A stretch of 64,000 nucleotides of DNA from Cryptomeria japonica. Its lineage: Eukaryota > Streptophyta > Pinopsida > Cupressales > Cupressaceae. Position numbers and translations under genes: made by a program. This document shows, piece after piece, positions 10,333 to 21,648 of this stretch. The stretch lies in NCBI RefSeq assembly GCF_030272615.1, contig NC_081406.1, forward strand, positions 211,706,997-211,770,996, read 5' to 3'. The number at the start of each line of letters is the position of its first letter. The first letter of the stretch is position 1. The notes under the pieces were generated by a model, which was given only the letters and a program-made list of their open reading frames with translations, was not told where the DNA came from and ran no database searches.

Positions 10333-13300
10333 TTAGTTACCATTTGGTGGTTGCAACTGGTCAAAAATGGATTTATACTTTGCCTTTGCATCAGTAAGGG
10401 CAGCAGAGAGGGAATCCTTAACATTGTCCATGAGTGAATTCTGAGTTGTAATGTCAGCTAACAGTGAAATTAGTCCATCTAAGGTGCTTCCCTCTTGCTG
10501 AGTGGATAGGGAGGTAGCTTTGTTGATCTTCTCTTGGATGGATGAAAGATGAGGAAGGAGTAATGTTTGAAGTGTCATTATGTCCATCCTTATCTTGTGT
10601 TATTCATTCCTTAGTTCCAATTGTTGAGCCATGAGTTGTTGTAGCTTGGTATAAAATGTTTGAATAGAGTGTGGCTTAGTGGTCAACTTATAAAAGAGAT
10701 CGGTGATCTCTTTCTCAATTACTTCTATTTTATTTTTGATGTCCTTAATGAATAGAGAGAATGTACAGAGTTTCTGAAATAAATAAAGAATGTGCTTGAG
10801 TTGAGGGGACAACTCAACAATAAATTTGACAAGTTTTACTTTGCCAATAGCAATAGCTTTCTATACCTTTTCAATCATTTTAGCAGTGAGCTCCTTACCA
10901 TTTAACTTGCTCAAGTATTCAGATGCATCTACTCCAAATGTCTCAATTTTAGTTAGGAGTTCATCTAGTTGAACATGGATGGTTGCATCTTTTGTCATTT
11001 TTGCTTCAGGTAGCATATCGGTTAAGAGTGCTTTCACCTTCTGAAGTACTTTATTTTTCTTTTGAATAGCCATTTGCTTCTCCTGTTCGGCTTTGGCTTT
11101 GCATAGTTCACTGAATTCAATGAGTGATTGCCCTTTTGATTTGGATATATCACCATTGGGCAACACTATTGGTTTTGACAAATCTAATTTGAAACTATGC
11201 TTTTTCATCTTCTTTTCTTTACCTTTCACTAGTTGAACTAACACAATAGCTTGTGAGGCTTGTTGACCCTCGGTAGGTTGCTTGGTAGAGGCAACACTTT
11301 TATCAATTTCTTGAAACTCTGATGTAGCCTTTGTTGTGTCAGTTGGTGCTTCTGTGCTTGTGATCTCGCTTGTAACATTTTCAGTGCTAGAAGGGGCTTG
11401 AGATGTCTGTCCTTTGGTGGCCTGAGAAGTAGTTTCTCCTTCTGTAGACTTGTGACCTTCTATTCCTTGTTTAGTATCTTGAGGGGCCTTGATTGAAATA
11501 GGCTAAGTAACCGGAGGATAGGGCTGAACTTGCTCCAAAACTGACTCACTGGATACCAGTTTGGCATATGTATTCCCTTCTATCATTTCCTGTTCAGGTG
11601 CCTCGGTGTCCATGATATCCTCATCAACTTGTATAGTGTCAGTAGGGTCTTGCTCGGTGATATCAGGATCTTCCTTAGTAACATCAATTGTTTCAACTTT
11701 AACTTGCTCACCAACATTCTTGATTTGAAAGATTTCCTGCCATTTTTCCTTGGTCTCATTCTCTACATCCAAATAAAATCCATTCATCAATTTTAAAGCT
11801 CTTTGCTTGACTAGGAAGTTTGAGTGGTGGTTTGTTAGATGTTCAGTGATCTCATCTACCAACATGTCTAGAAAGAGATGTACTAGACTTCTTTCTCTCA
11901 TCTTCTTTTCCAAGTCCATGGCATACTTCCACCTATTATCAATATGTAAATATAATTCATTTGGAAGAGATTTAGATACTTCCAATGGGACCAATTGAAA
12001 TTTCAAAAGTGTGCAAATGACAACTTCTTCTATTTGTCTCTTTTCATCATCAGATTTGGATTCATATTTAACATATCTGAATGCTCTAAATCCACCATAT
12101 TGCTTCAGATTAGCACAAAAAATTTCAACACTATGTACATTTACCTTTTTGCTCTTGACAATTTGAAATTTGCTTGCATCTTTAGATTCGGTGTCACTAG
12201 ACTCTTTAGTCAAAATGAGTCTCCGAGTAGATTTCTTATAAGTTTTGGTTACCTTTGGTGCAGCAACATTCTTTGGTTTCTTACTCGGTGATGCTGCAGA
12301 TGCTCTTGTGTTAGGTCATTTTGCTAGAGGAGTCGGTGATACTTTTGATGTATCCTGTTTCTTTCTTTTCAAAACTTTCCCCTTAGGCAATTTAGTGCTC
12401 AGTGTTATAGCTGCCTCTTGGGCTTCAAATTCCTCTTCGGTGATGGCTATAGTGCCCTTGATAGGTGTGGAGGAAGAACCTTCTCCAAATTTCTCCATTA
12501 ATACCTTGATCATTTTTGTTGCCTTCCTTGTAGCCTTGGGTACTACAATGCTCATTTTTACTTTTTCCTTCACCTCTTCATATGTTCCATACCTCATCTC
12601 AGTAGCATGCCTTGGTAATGTAAGAAAAGCATCTATCTGCTATTGTGTGATGTCAAAATCAATCTCATAACCCATAGGTGGCAAAGATTGAGTTCTCAGT
12701 TCCACAACATTAACATAGCAGTAATTAGTGTCCACTTCAAAACATATGTCATCCTTGTATCTCTCCACTAACTTGGGTGGAATTCTATATCTGTTATGCA
12801 TCTTCTCTTGAAACTTGCTGAAATAATCATCCATAATATCATTAAAATTATCACCTAGCTTCTTGATGAAGTCATTGATTTGATGGGTGATTGATCGGTG
12901 TAGCTCCCAAACAACTTTACCGACTGATGGAAAGAATTTCTCAAAATACAAAAACATGCATACCAGAAGTGATCCAAACTTTAGAGTGTTAGCCGCGTTG
13001 TTCTTCTTTGGTTTCCTTATGGTGTTTAGATTCTCAAGCAGGTTTTTCAACAATACTTCACATAAGTCAATTTTCATGCCTTTCTTCACAATTTAATATG
13101 CCAGGTTGACTGTTGCATAGGGTACACTGTTTTCCCTTGCTGATTGGAAGAAAAAATAACCTATTACTCTAATGGCAAATTTTAGCTCTACATCTATGAC
13201 ATTGTTCAATTTCAGTCCCCTACAATCAGATTCTACTCTGATTAAACTGATCAATTCCTTTTGTGATATCATTTTTTGAGCTCGGGCATGATCATAAATA

Positions 13301-13716
13301 GGGTAGCCGGTGATCAAATGAATGATTTCCTTGGTGATCTTAAACAGTTGCTCTTCTAGAAACATGAAGTCATCATAAACTCTGCTCAGAACAAACTTAA
13401 CCCATTGGGGTTTGAAGACACGGGGATAGGTTAGGGCTTCGATCAATCCCGTGATTTTGATGTGTTCATATTTGCTATCCATTTTACCATCGATACATAA
13501 TTCATCATACATGTCCTTGATTTCAACATGACCTAGTTCCTCAACACGACACTTAGTGAAGAATCTTACATCCTCGACTAATAAAACTCTATCCGGAATG
13601 AGTGAAAATGCAGTTTTATCATCCGATTTAGAAGCTACTTTGGGAGTTAAAGAATATTTTAGTGAGGGCTTTTCAATGTTCTCAACAACAACGGGCTTTT
13701 GGATCTTATGTGCCAT
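10333..13716 (-). pseudogene. NA-1 second ORF: large unknown protein
   Basis: A long minus-strand coding region in pieces (13093-13716, 12640-13089, 12316-12597, 11503-12213, 10861-11244, 10600-10812, 10333-10587). I chose the ATG at 13716 (MAHKIQKP) because conserved sequence begins soon after it. The N-terminal block (about 13100-13640) contains RVLLVEDVRFF, KFVLSRVYDDF and KEIIHLITGYP. These align with MMYVEDVRAYI, KYVLSRVHNEF and KEAIQVVTDLP of NA-2. A second shared block (about 12800-13070) has LCEVLLKNLL and LYFEKFFPSVGK, matching LCEWMRSEL and LYFLNELPSLGK in NA-2. The middle is Lys/Ser/Thr/Glu-rich and probably disordered; the C-terminal part is helical. No catalytic motif or known domain is recognised. 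Stops between pieces make it non-functional as read. Confidence 0.72.
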
Positions 13717-14313
13717 TGCAGATTTCAGATAATCACTTAACAAAAGATTCCTAGGGTTTGAAGACTTTCAAATGACAAATACTTCCCACTTAGCAAATGT
13801 AAAATAGATATTCACCACTAATGTGATCGATAAATTAGTTCTTAGAAATGCTTGAGATCAATGTGTAAATACCTTGAAATTCGCTCGGGAGGTGGTTTGA
13901 TCACCTTGAATCACTTTGCTCTACTTTCTTAAGAACTTGGTAAGTGTGAAATGATTGTGTAAAAGCTTTAAGTACACAAGACACCTTATCAGGCTTCATG
14001 CAGTTAGGTCAAAAGACATTAAATGCACTCAGTACCACTTCCTTTCTATTCTTTTACTAAGTAGCTAGTCTTCCTATATTCATCGACTAGACAATCTTCC
14101 AAAAGACTTGATAAAATTTCAAATTTTTTAATGCATCTTTAACCATGCAGATATTGAATTAAGTACATGATAAAATAGGAACTGTTAAGATTTAACCTTT
14201 GAGAGAATTCAGTCCCTTCATACCTTTACCGATTAATTTGGAATAGGTGCATCTAACTCGGTAGGTAAGGTGCTTTCTTCATTTGACACAATTTCCTTCT
14301 TTTTCCAAATCAT
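13717..14313 (-). other. NA-1 spacer between the two coding regions
   Basis: About 600 bp of AT-rich sequence between the end of the zinc-knuckle protein and the start of the second protein. I see no conserved reading frame. It could hold a leader or internal promoter for the second coding region, but no signal decides this. Confidence 0.5.
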
Positions 14314-15585
14314 CTATAATTTGCCTTTTATTTCTTCAGTATCTCCTCTAGGTTGATCTCTGCAATCTCTAGCCAAGTGTCCAACTTTGTGACAATGAAA
14401 ACATGACATACCAGGATTTCTCCATGATCTTCAGTTGTTCATTCCAAACCTTATAAAGCAGTTGGCACTTATATGTCCATATCTTCCACAACATTCACAC
14501 CATATACTTGTATTGTAATCCCATGGTACTGTAGAATATTGTCGGTAAGGATCTGTGTGAGTTTGGTAACCTCTAGCATTTGCTCGGTGTGTAGACCACA
14601 TGTAGTTCTTTTTCTTAAGCCAACACTTCTCGATACTATGTCCATATCTATTGCAGTTTTTATAAAACCCTTTGAATTTTGCCTTCTAATAATTGTTAAC
14701 ATACTTTGTCCTACATTGATTAGATGTGTGACCATATTTATTGCAATTGTAACAATAACCATTAGACTTAGTGACATTCGGTTGCTTACCTTTTCTAATT
14801 TGGCACAAGTTAGCAGGATGACCTTGATTTCCATAGTAGTTTCAAATAGGCTTCTTTCCTTTGATGTTCTTCTTGTTTCCAGCTTGCTTTGATGATTCTC
14901 CTCTCTCAGTAGTGTGGATTCCCTTCTCGGTAGAGTCTTTTCCTTTGTAACTGAGTCATGCATCTTTGTTGGGTCTTCTTGTATTTAGTTGCTCATCCAA
15001 CATCTTTGATGCTTCATAACTCTTCTTCAGTGTTTCTTTGAATTTCTTCTCTGTTTCAAGTTCATCGGTTAACCTTGATACTTCAAGTTTCAATGCTTGA
15101 TTCTCATTATCCTTTAGATTTGCTTCATGATGTGCATAACACAATTAATCTGACAGATTACTTTGTATTCCAATCATCCTAGTGATTTCATCATTCTTTC
15201 CAGATACTAATGCTTCAAGTTGTCATTTTTCTCTTTCTAGATCTCTTACTTTATCCTCAGTTGTCCTCAATTCATCAAGATTTTCAGTCATTTGTATGCT
15301 GAAATGTTCATGTCCTCTTTTCATTGCTTTTAGCTGATCAGTTAGTGCTTTGTTCTTTTCTTTCAATTCTCCAATCATCTCTCCAGTCTCTTAGGATATA
15401 CTATTCTCAGATGATGTCTCAATCTTTTCCACTAACTCTTGAGAGTCCTTTAAATCATCAGATAATCTTCTTCTCACTTTCAATGATTTTTGCATTTGTC
15501 TTTGCATGTCTGCAATCACTTGATTAGCATGATCCAGTTCTTCTTGCAAATACACAATTCTTCGAGATTGTTTATAGCCTTCCAT
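14314..15585 (-). pseudogene. NA-1 first ORF: coiled-coil, multi-CCHC protein
   Basis: From the ATG at 15585 (MEGYKQSRR) to the TAG at 14314 the length is exactly 424 codons, so one frame spans it despite several internal stops. The first ~200 codons (15585-14960) are heptad-rich and strongly charged, for example VRDLEREK and LTDELETEKKF: a long coiled coil. Zinc-knuckle motifs follow. The first is degenerate (stop and Tyr at two Cys positions, near 14835). Four others are recognisable as CYNCNKYGHTSNQC (near 14745), NCNRYGHSIEKC, with its first Cys lost (near 14650), CECCGRYGHISANC (near 14495) and CFHCHKVGHLARDC (near 14385). This resembles a nucleic-acid-binding Gag in function but lacks the usual Copia UBN2 gag domain. 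The same plan occurs in NA-2 at 32285-33300. The role in RNA packaging is an inference. Confidence 0.75.
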
Positions 15586-15633
15586 TGATAAGATCGTTTT
15601 CCTTAGGCTGTTAAACCCTTTTCCAAGATTCAA

Positions 15634-15645
15634 GCTCTGATACCA
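15634..15645 (-). other. NA-1 primer-binding site
   Basis: On the minus strand this is TGGTATCAGAGC, complementary to the 3' end of plant initiator Met-tRNA, placed just inside the 5' LTR. It is the standard primer site of plant Copia elements. Confidence 0.88.
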
Positions 15646-15647
15646 AT

Positions 15648-16829
15648 TGTTAGGCCCAATATGGAAAGCTAATGTACTGACAGGGGAGGGGTGAATCAAT
15701 AGTTCAAATCCTTTTATCAACAATATATTTACTATTATGCATAAACCAAAAACTATTGCAACATAATATAAAGCTAAAACAAATAGATAACAATCATACA
15801 TGATTCACTCCATAACACATATATTTTGGTTATGCAGAAACTCTTGGTTAGAGAGAAAAACTATGGTGGGGATGGCACCCACAACTTCACTACTGCAATA
15901 ATGAAGAGTGCCCAGTTAGAGCTACATGTTTAGCTATTTCTGATAGCTTACCCTATTAGGAGTATCAAGATCTTTAGATCTACCTTGCTAAAGGATTTTA
16001 CAACACTTATTCTAAATGTTGCACCTGGTTAAAGGCTTTACAATTTATAGACTTTGTTAGAGTCTTTTACCTTGTTAAAGGTTTCTCTTACAACTTCAAA
16101 ATATTACAATAAAATCATTACAAATATCTGCAACCTTACATCTGGAATGTTATAGCAGATTATATGTGCTCAAAATGAGATTACCTTGCTTATAGCATAC
16201 CTCGATAACCCATAAAGTAATTCGGTAAACCCTTCTATTTACTCTATTCTTTGACTGTTCTTTGAAATCCTTCTTGGTGACCTCTGTGTCTATGTAATAG
16301 TCATAACACTCAGTGCTTTCTTATGTATCACACATGTCTTGCTTCATACACCTCTATTTCTTTTTGTCTGATCTCAATCCATGTTGTATAAATAGATCTC
16401 TTATGTCAGTGATCTGGTTCATTGCTTAGATCTTACAAACATGATTTATCAAATGAATAACCATACAAAATATTTCATTGGATAGATGACCTCAAAACCA
16501 TACACAATCCTTAAGTGCAATTTCCAATGTGATAACGGTTCTTTGTTCCTCGATCTTGTAACACGTTTCCACATGTGTGTAGAGGTTCAATAAATCTGGT
16601 AAAAAATTTCACTTGGTGTATATCAACTCAGTGTATCATTATTGCTGCTTGATAGACATGGAATGTTACTCGATAGACAACTCAGTGTATACTGGGCTCT
16701 GTGGCTACTTTCTTCTATAACTGACTGCTCTGTGCATACTGACTGAATGTTTTGGTAGAGGTAACCGACTAGAGTATATAGAATGACTTTGGATATTAAA
16801 CTAATGGCAACTATAATAAATAGTAACCA
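15648..16829 (-). repeat. NA-1 5' LTR
   Basis: Right-hand copy of the LTR pair. On the minus strand it begins TGGTTACTATT and ends GGGCCTAACA, the usual TG...CA ends. A TATA-like run (TATAAATAG on the plus strand near 16388, TATTTATAC on the minus strand) lies in its middle. Confidence 0.88.
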
Positions 16830-16834
16830 TGCAT
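16830..16834. repeat. Target-site duplication TGCAT (right, NA-1)
   Basis: Second copy of the 5-bp target sequence flanking NA-1; see 8843-8847. Confidence 0.75.
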
Positions 16835-16887
16835 TACTCTCAATCATCACAATCAAGGGTATTGATATTTGTATTGACATCAATGCC

Positions 16888-16898
16888 AAAGGGGGAGA
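16888..16898 (+). other. Copia-1 polypurine tract
   Basis: The sequence AAAGGGGGAGA follows GACATCAATGCC, the arrangement seen ahead of the 3' LTRs of the other Copia-type elements here. It shows that 16835 onward continues the Copia-1 3' region interrupted by NA-1. Confidence 0.65.
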
Positions 16899-18297
16899 TT
16901 TTTGGCATTTACATGAAGATTGCATTGATCAACTATTGTGTTGGCATTGATGTCAATTTTAACTGGTAATGATGTTGTTATGATGTTGTTTTGTAATTGG
17001 TGGGTGTGCAAGTCAAGGAAACTAGAATTACTTAAGAACTAGTGAGTTCAACTGGTAACCCTACCTATTGATGTGCCAAACCCTAACCGATGGAGCTTGC
17101 TGAATTGGTTGTATTGGTTTATGATCAAATGGTGAATGACAATGATTATGCCACGTATGCATGTTGTATGTGATGAGTTTCAAGTGGTGTTTGGTGCATA
17201 GAGATAATGGTTTTATCTTGGGAATGAGCGAGTACATTTCATGAAGAAGAAGCCATGTGATGAGTTACAAGATTTGATGAAGCAGTGATCAAGGAGTGGT
17301 CGAGGTTGTCTTGAACAGTGTGCAATGATTTCTAAATAATCCAATGGTCATACTTGGACAAATTTTTTTGTAATCTCTAGGAGATCTTAGGTTTATGATG
17401 TGTTACTAACCTATTCTTTTTCTTATAAGGTCGATGAGTTGTTTTGTTGAAGTGTTGGCAATTTTGGTTAAGTGTCAGTGTGATTGGTTGCCAAACCAGA
17501 AGGAGTATCTGGAGTATGTGTGAAGGCAGATAGGAGCATGAAAAGGATTTGATCAAGCAGAGTAGTGTTATTTATCAGATCAACAAATCCCTGTTGTTCT
17601 CTAACAAATACAATAGTTAAATCCCTTAACCGGGTAAGCTTTAATAGGCTTTGTGGTTTACAAATCCTCTAACCAGGTGATCCATTAGCTTGGATTTCAA
17701 ATCCTCTATCCAGGTTACTCCTAATAGGGTATTTCTTCTAATAGGGCATTATAGTCAATCCCTTAACTGAGTGGTCCCTAATCGGATCTGTTCCTAACAG
17801 CACATTTTGTAAAGCTTTAACAAGCTTGGCTCCTAATGGGGTGAACTTTAGAAGAGTTTAGAATACTTGTGGGTATTATCCCCACCATGGTTTTTCCCAT
17901 TTGTGTTTTCATGTTAAAAATAATTATGTCAAGTGGTGAATTATTTTTGTGGTTATGTTTGATATGGTTAATTTGCTTGATTGTTAAATCCACTTAGTTA
18001 TGATAAGATGATCGATAGTAATCTGAAATGTGCTTTTACTATTGTCAGTAAATTATTTTGATGTTTTGGTTAAATGGTTTGAGAGTTTCAGAGCTGCTAT
18101 ACTATTATTTTGATATGTCAATCAAACCGATAAACTATCAATGCTATTGAAGTTTGTAGTTTAGTGTTTGAACCAGTTAGTTCAGAGATTGGCTTGTGAG
18201 ATTGTTTTAGAGGTTGGTGAAAGTTAAGTCAGTTTTCTATCTACTGATTCACCTCCCCCCCCTCTCAGTAGTTGTTTGGATCCTTATTGATTCATCA
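16899..18297 (+). repeat. Copia-1 3' LTR (approximate ends)
   Basis: This gene-free stretch starts right after the polypurine tract. Near its end it carries GATTCACCTCCCCCCCCTCTCAG (18247-18269), then TTTGGATCC, the U5-end layout shared by the other Copia LTRs in the window. Repeated phrases such as AATCCCTTAAC and CTAATAGGG (17610-17830) look like imperfect internal repeats. The first bases are TTTTTGGC where other copies have TGTTGGC, so the start is mutated. No 5' LTR partner is present because Copia-1 is truncated. Confidence 0.6.
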
Positions 18298-19015
18298 TAT
18301 CATCACTTTTGTGACTATTCTTCTATGTGTATCCTTGTTCTTCTATTTTTCCCTTAATGCTTACTTGAGGACGATGTAAAGCATTGAGATCCCTTTTGGT
18401 CTCTTTCATGTTGACTCAATAGACATCTTCTATTCCCTTTCTTCCAAGGTATTTTCCTTTCTTTGGGGAATGATGATTATTATATGCATATGCATATATG
18501 ATATACATGAGCTATCATACAACATACTGACCCCGAGGAAAGCGAAACTACCTTGTGTTTTGTGTTCATTATCCTTGGGTTTGTTCCTTGATTGGGGTCT
18601 AAATCCTTGTCATAATGTGCTCTTTCCTCCCTTTTCTCTCTCTTTGGTGTATCCTACTTTAAATAAATTGCTCCCAATAAGGCATGTGTGATTTCTTTAC
18701 TTGGGGGCATACACTCTGCTCACATTTTCCTTCTTGATACTTAAAAGTTACTTAGTGAATTGGGATTTATTTTGTAATTTTTTGTATACTTACTTTTCAT
18801 GACTCATAGCGAGGGGAGCCTTGCTACTTTCAATCATGATTCTCTTTCTTGATCTTCCCTTTTACTTTGTCAATCGAAGTCATAAGATCCTTAGTCCACT
18901 GGGGGCTTGCTGCATATTGCCTCCTTGATGTGGTAGAAGTCTTTCAATCTTGTTTCCTTGTACTTTACCAATAGTATTGGCATACACTTATAATCCCGCT
19001 AAAGTGGGGGCTAAA
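18298..19015 (+). other. 3' internal end of a Gypsy element (Gypsy-0)
   Basis: No reading frame is recognised. The phrases CTTGAGGACGATGTAAAGC, GGTCTCTTTCATGTTGACTC and ATATATGATATACATGAGC (18365-18510) recur with changes on the minus strand inside Gypsy-1 (about 21490-21640). They mark the conserved 3' non-coding end of one Gypsy family. A polypurine tract AAAGTGGGGGCTAA (19001-19014) closes the segment. Confidence 0.6.
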
Positions 19016-20230
19016 TGTAGTGTCATTAAATTATGACCCTTTTAATTTTTTACCACATTAGGGTCTTCACATTGGTGAATCAAATCCCCAAGCCTGATCA
19101 AAGACTCGAGACTTGCTCATCCCCCGAAACTATACTTTTTCTGCATTCCACATGTCCTGAACCTGCTTCTTATCCCGAGTTAAGGGCAGGACAGGGGTGT
19201 GGCACCCCTATCCTTGCCCTATTTAAGGGGCCCTTCATTCAAACAGTGCATTAAACTTTGTGGTTAAAGTGATAAAACTTCCCCTATGTCATCCTATGAT
19301 GAAAAATCAGTCTAATAACCCTAATCAACAAATATATAAGTCACATTTGCACTCTCATTTACATAGGTGGGAAAAAGGTGAAAATTTAATTGATTAAGAG
19401 TCTGAGCATTCAAGCGCGTTCAAGAATTCAAGCATCCTTCTAAGCATTGAGCATTCTCAAGTCTCCCTTCAAGGCTAGGTGTTTCATTCAAGTCAAGGAT
19501 TCAACAGTCAAGGATTCAACCATTGAAGAGGATATCTCTTTCACCATTTAATTTCACACAAGAAATCCTATCTACATCTCTATTTCATCCTCCCATGAGG
19601 TGATTTACATTTCAGTATTTCATTTACATTTACTTGCAAGTACTTTCTTTCATCATTTGGTTAATTCCAAAACTAGGGTCTGACATGAAGGCAAACTCCC
19701 AATCCCAACCCCTTTTCCTCTCTTTTCTATGTGTAGGTTGCAAGTGCAGAGCTATTTTTGTGAATTTGGACTCCATTTACAAAGGCAAAAAAACCCTTTT
19801 CATTTTACAGATTTTTTGGAGGACCGTGGGGACTTTCAACATGGTCCCGATGACTTTTTCTCAAATTCACAGTGCAACTTCATCTTGACATATTATAGCT
19901 AGATCCAGGTGCACAACTTCACCCCATACTCCTAACTCAAGTTAAAATCAATTCTTTGCTACTTCTATACTTAATCTTCTTAACACAAAAAATCTTTCCA
20001 TTCTAAAAGAGGGGTTAGCTTGTCATTTCCACACCATTATCAATTCATTTAGCATTAAATTTCTTTCCTAAGAGATTGGATCTAGTGAAATTTCCCCCTT
20101 TTTTAAATGTGATGTGCATGAGGTGATTGAAGGGAAATCTGAAGTGAAACTTTCATCTCTCCTTAGAGGGAAGAAAAGTTTTCCTCTTGATCTCCCCATC
20201 ATTGAATTTTTGCCACATTACAACACTTAA
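19016..20230 (+). repeat. Gypsy-0 3' LTR, cut by Gypsy-1
   Basis: The LTR starts TGTAGTGTCATT directly after the polypurine tract. A TATA-like CTATTTAAGG followed by GGCCC (19219-19232) resembles the promoter region of the Gypsy-1 LTR. I see no reading frame with known similarity. The right edge is taken as the Gypsy-1 boundary; the real end could be earlier. Confidence 0.5.
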
Positions 20231-20985
20231 TGGGGGATTGATTTGTCACTATAAATAAAGCTAATTATAAAGATCACAACTCTGTACTTGGTCTTGTGCA
20301 CACTAGTGAAGGGAAATAGGTTGAGAATATGGGTTTGCCTTAGGTTAAATCTTGGTTTTGGAATTAACCATGAAATAGAAATGAAATATGAATGAGTTGA
20401 AGTAATGAAAATGTTCTCCTTTTGAGGGAGAGGCTGAATAATAACTAAAAATATTGATAATATACCTTGGTATGGAGTTTTGTTTGTCTCCATAAATAAT
20501 TAGGGTTTTATAAAGTCTTCAACAACATAGAACATAAATGTCAACTCCAATGCTTAAAAGAAGACTGATTACTTTCTCACTTGATCTTAAATGCTTGATT
20601 TCTTGATGTTGAATTCAATTGATGTGTGTGTATGTCCAATGTATATCAAAATGAGAGGGGTAGACCTCCTTTTATACTTGCCCATTGAAAAACAACTTGA
20701 TTTTTTGACATAAACCGACACGAGTTAGGATTTTTTCTCAAATGTTGTGACCATTAAGGGGCCCAAAAAAGGGTCCTAATTGGGAGGACCATGGCACTGG
20801 GAACTCTGGTCCTGACCAATTAGGCACCAAAAATTAAGGGGAAAATAAATTGTAGGGTAAAAACCATGACAAATATGCATAGTGTGAGAAGAATCAAGGT
20901 TTCAATCAGACCTCATGACATGAACACCAAGGTGAGGGCCCAAATGAGGACAAAATTGTAAGGGGGTACAATTTAGGATGATACA
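20231..20985 (-). repeat. Gypsy-1 3' LTR
   Basis: Shares long stretches with 25967-26776, such as ATTAACCATGAAATAGAAATG and ATACCTTGGTATGGAG. On the minus strand it begins TGTATCATCC. The two LTRs differ at many sites and by short indels (one around 26283-26310), so the insertion is old. Confidence 0.82.
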
Positions 20986-21000
20986 TTTAGCCCACACTTT
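20986..21000 (-). other. Gypsy-1 polypurine tract
   Basis: On the minus strand this is AAAGTGTGGGCTAAA directly before the 3' LTR, closely matching AAAGTGGGGGCTAAA of Gypsy-0. Confidence 0.65.
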
Positions 21001-21648
21001 AATGGGAGTATGAGACTAAGAATACTCTTGGTAAAGTACAAAGGTTCACATTGGAAAAACTTTCATCAAGATGCTAAAGAGGCAAGATACACCAAGCCCC
21101 TGGAGGACTTTAGGATCTTACTACTTCAAGATAAAAGGGACATCATAAGAAAGAGAAAGAAATAGAACCATGACTACTAGCCTAGTAAGGTTCACTTACT
21201 ATGAGTCATGAAAAGAAAAATTCAAAAAATAGCAAGCACAAGACTAATTTTGCAAATTAACTTGAGTATTGAGACATGCCAAGAGGGAGAGATTGAGTAG
21301 AGTGTATGACCACACATTAAAGTGATTATGTTCTACACAATGGGAGAAATTTATTTAAGGTGGTATACATGCATCTAAAAGACAAGAACATTATAACAAT
21401 GAGATGCCCCTAATGAAGGACAAATCAAAGGACAGTGATCACAAAACACATAAGGGTTCTACCTAACTCTGGGGGCAGTATGCTCTTATGATAAATAATG
21501 TATATCATGTATATATTCATATTGAATTATCCTCAACCCCCAAAGAAAGTAGAAGCACAATGGAGGAAGGACACATGTGTCTTTTGAGTCAACATTGAAG
21601 AGACCAAGAGAGATCTCAACCCTTTGCATCATCCTCAAGTAGACAACA

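Larger units (their letters stand above)
8848..16829 (-). mobile_element. NA-1: LTR element without pol, minus strand
   Basis: The element has two direct LTRs (8848-9989 and 15648-16829), a primer-binding site complementary to initiator Met-tRNA (15634-15645), a polypurine tract (9990-10001) and a TGCAT target duplication, so both ends are supported. Between the LTRs I find two minus-strand coding regions: a coiled-coil, multi-CCHC protein (14314-15585) and a large unknown protein (10333-13716). I see no protease, integrase, reverse transcriptase or RNase H in about 5.6 kb of internal sequence. The cis signals match those of Copia elements, so it was probably mobilised in trans by Copia machinery. 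It sits in the 3' non-coding region of Copia-1. Confidence 0.85.

Noticed and set aside
14469-14963. Minus-strand 164-codon frame over the NA-1 zinc knuckles
   Set aside because: The CCHC motifs are read in the neighbouring frame; this open frame is a shadow, although longer.
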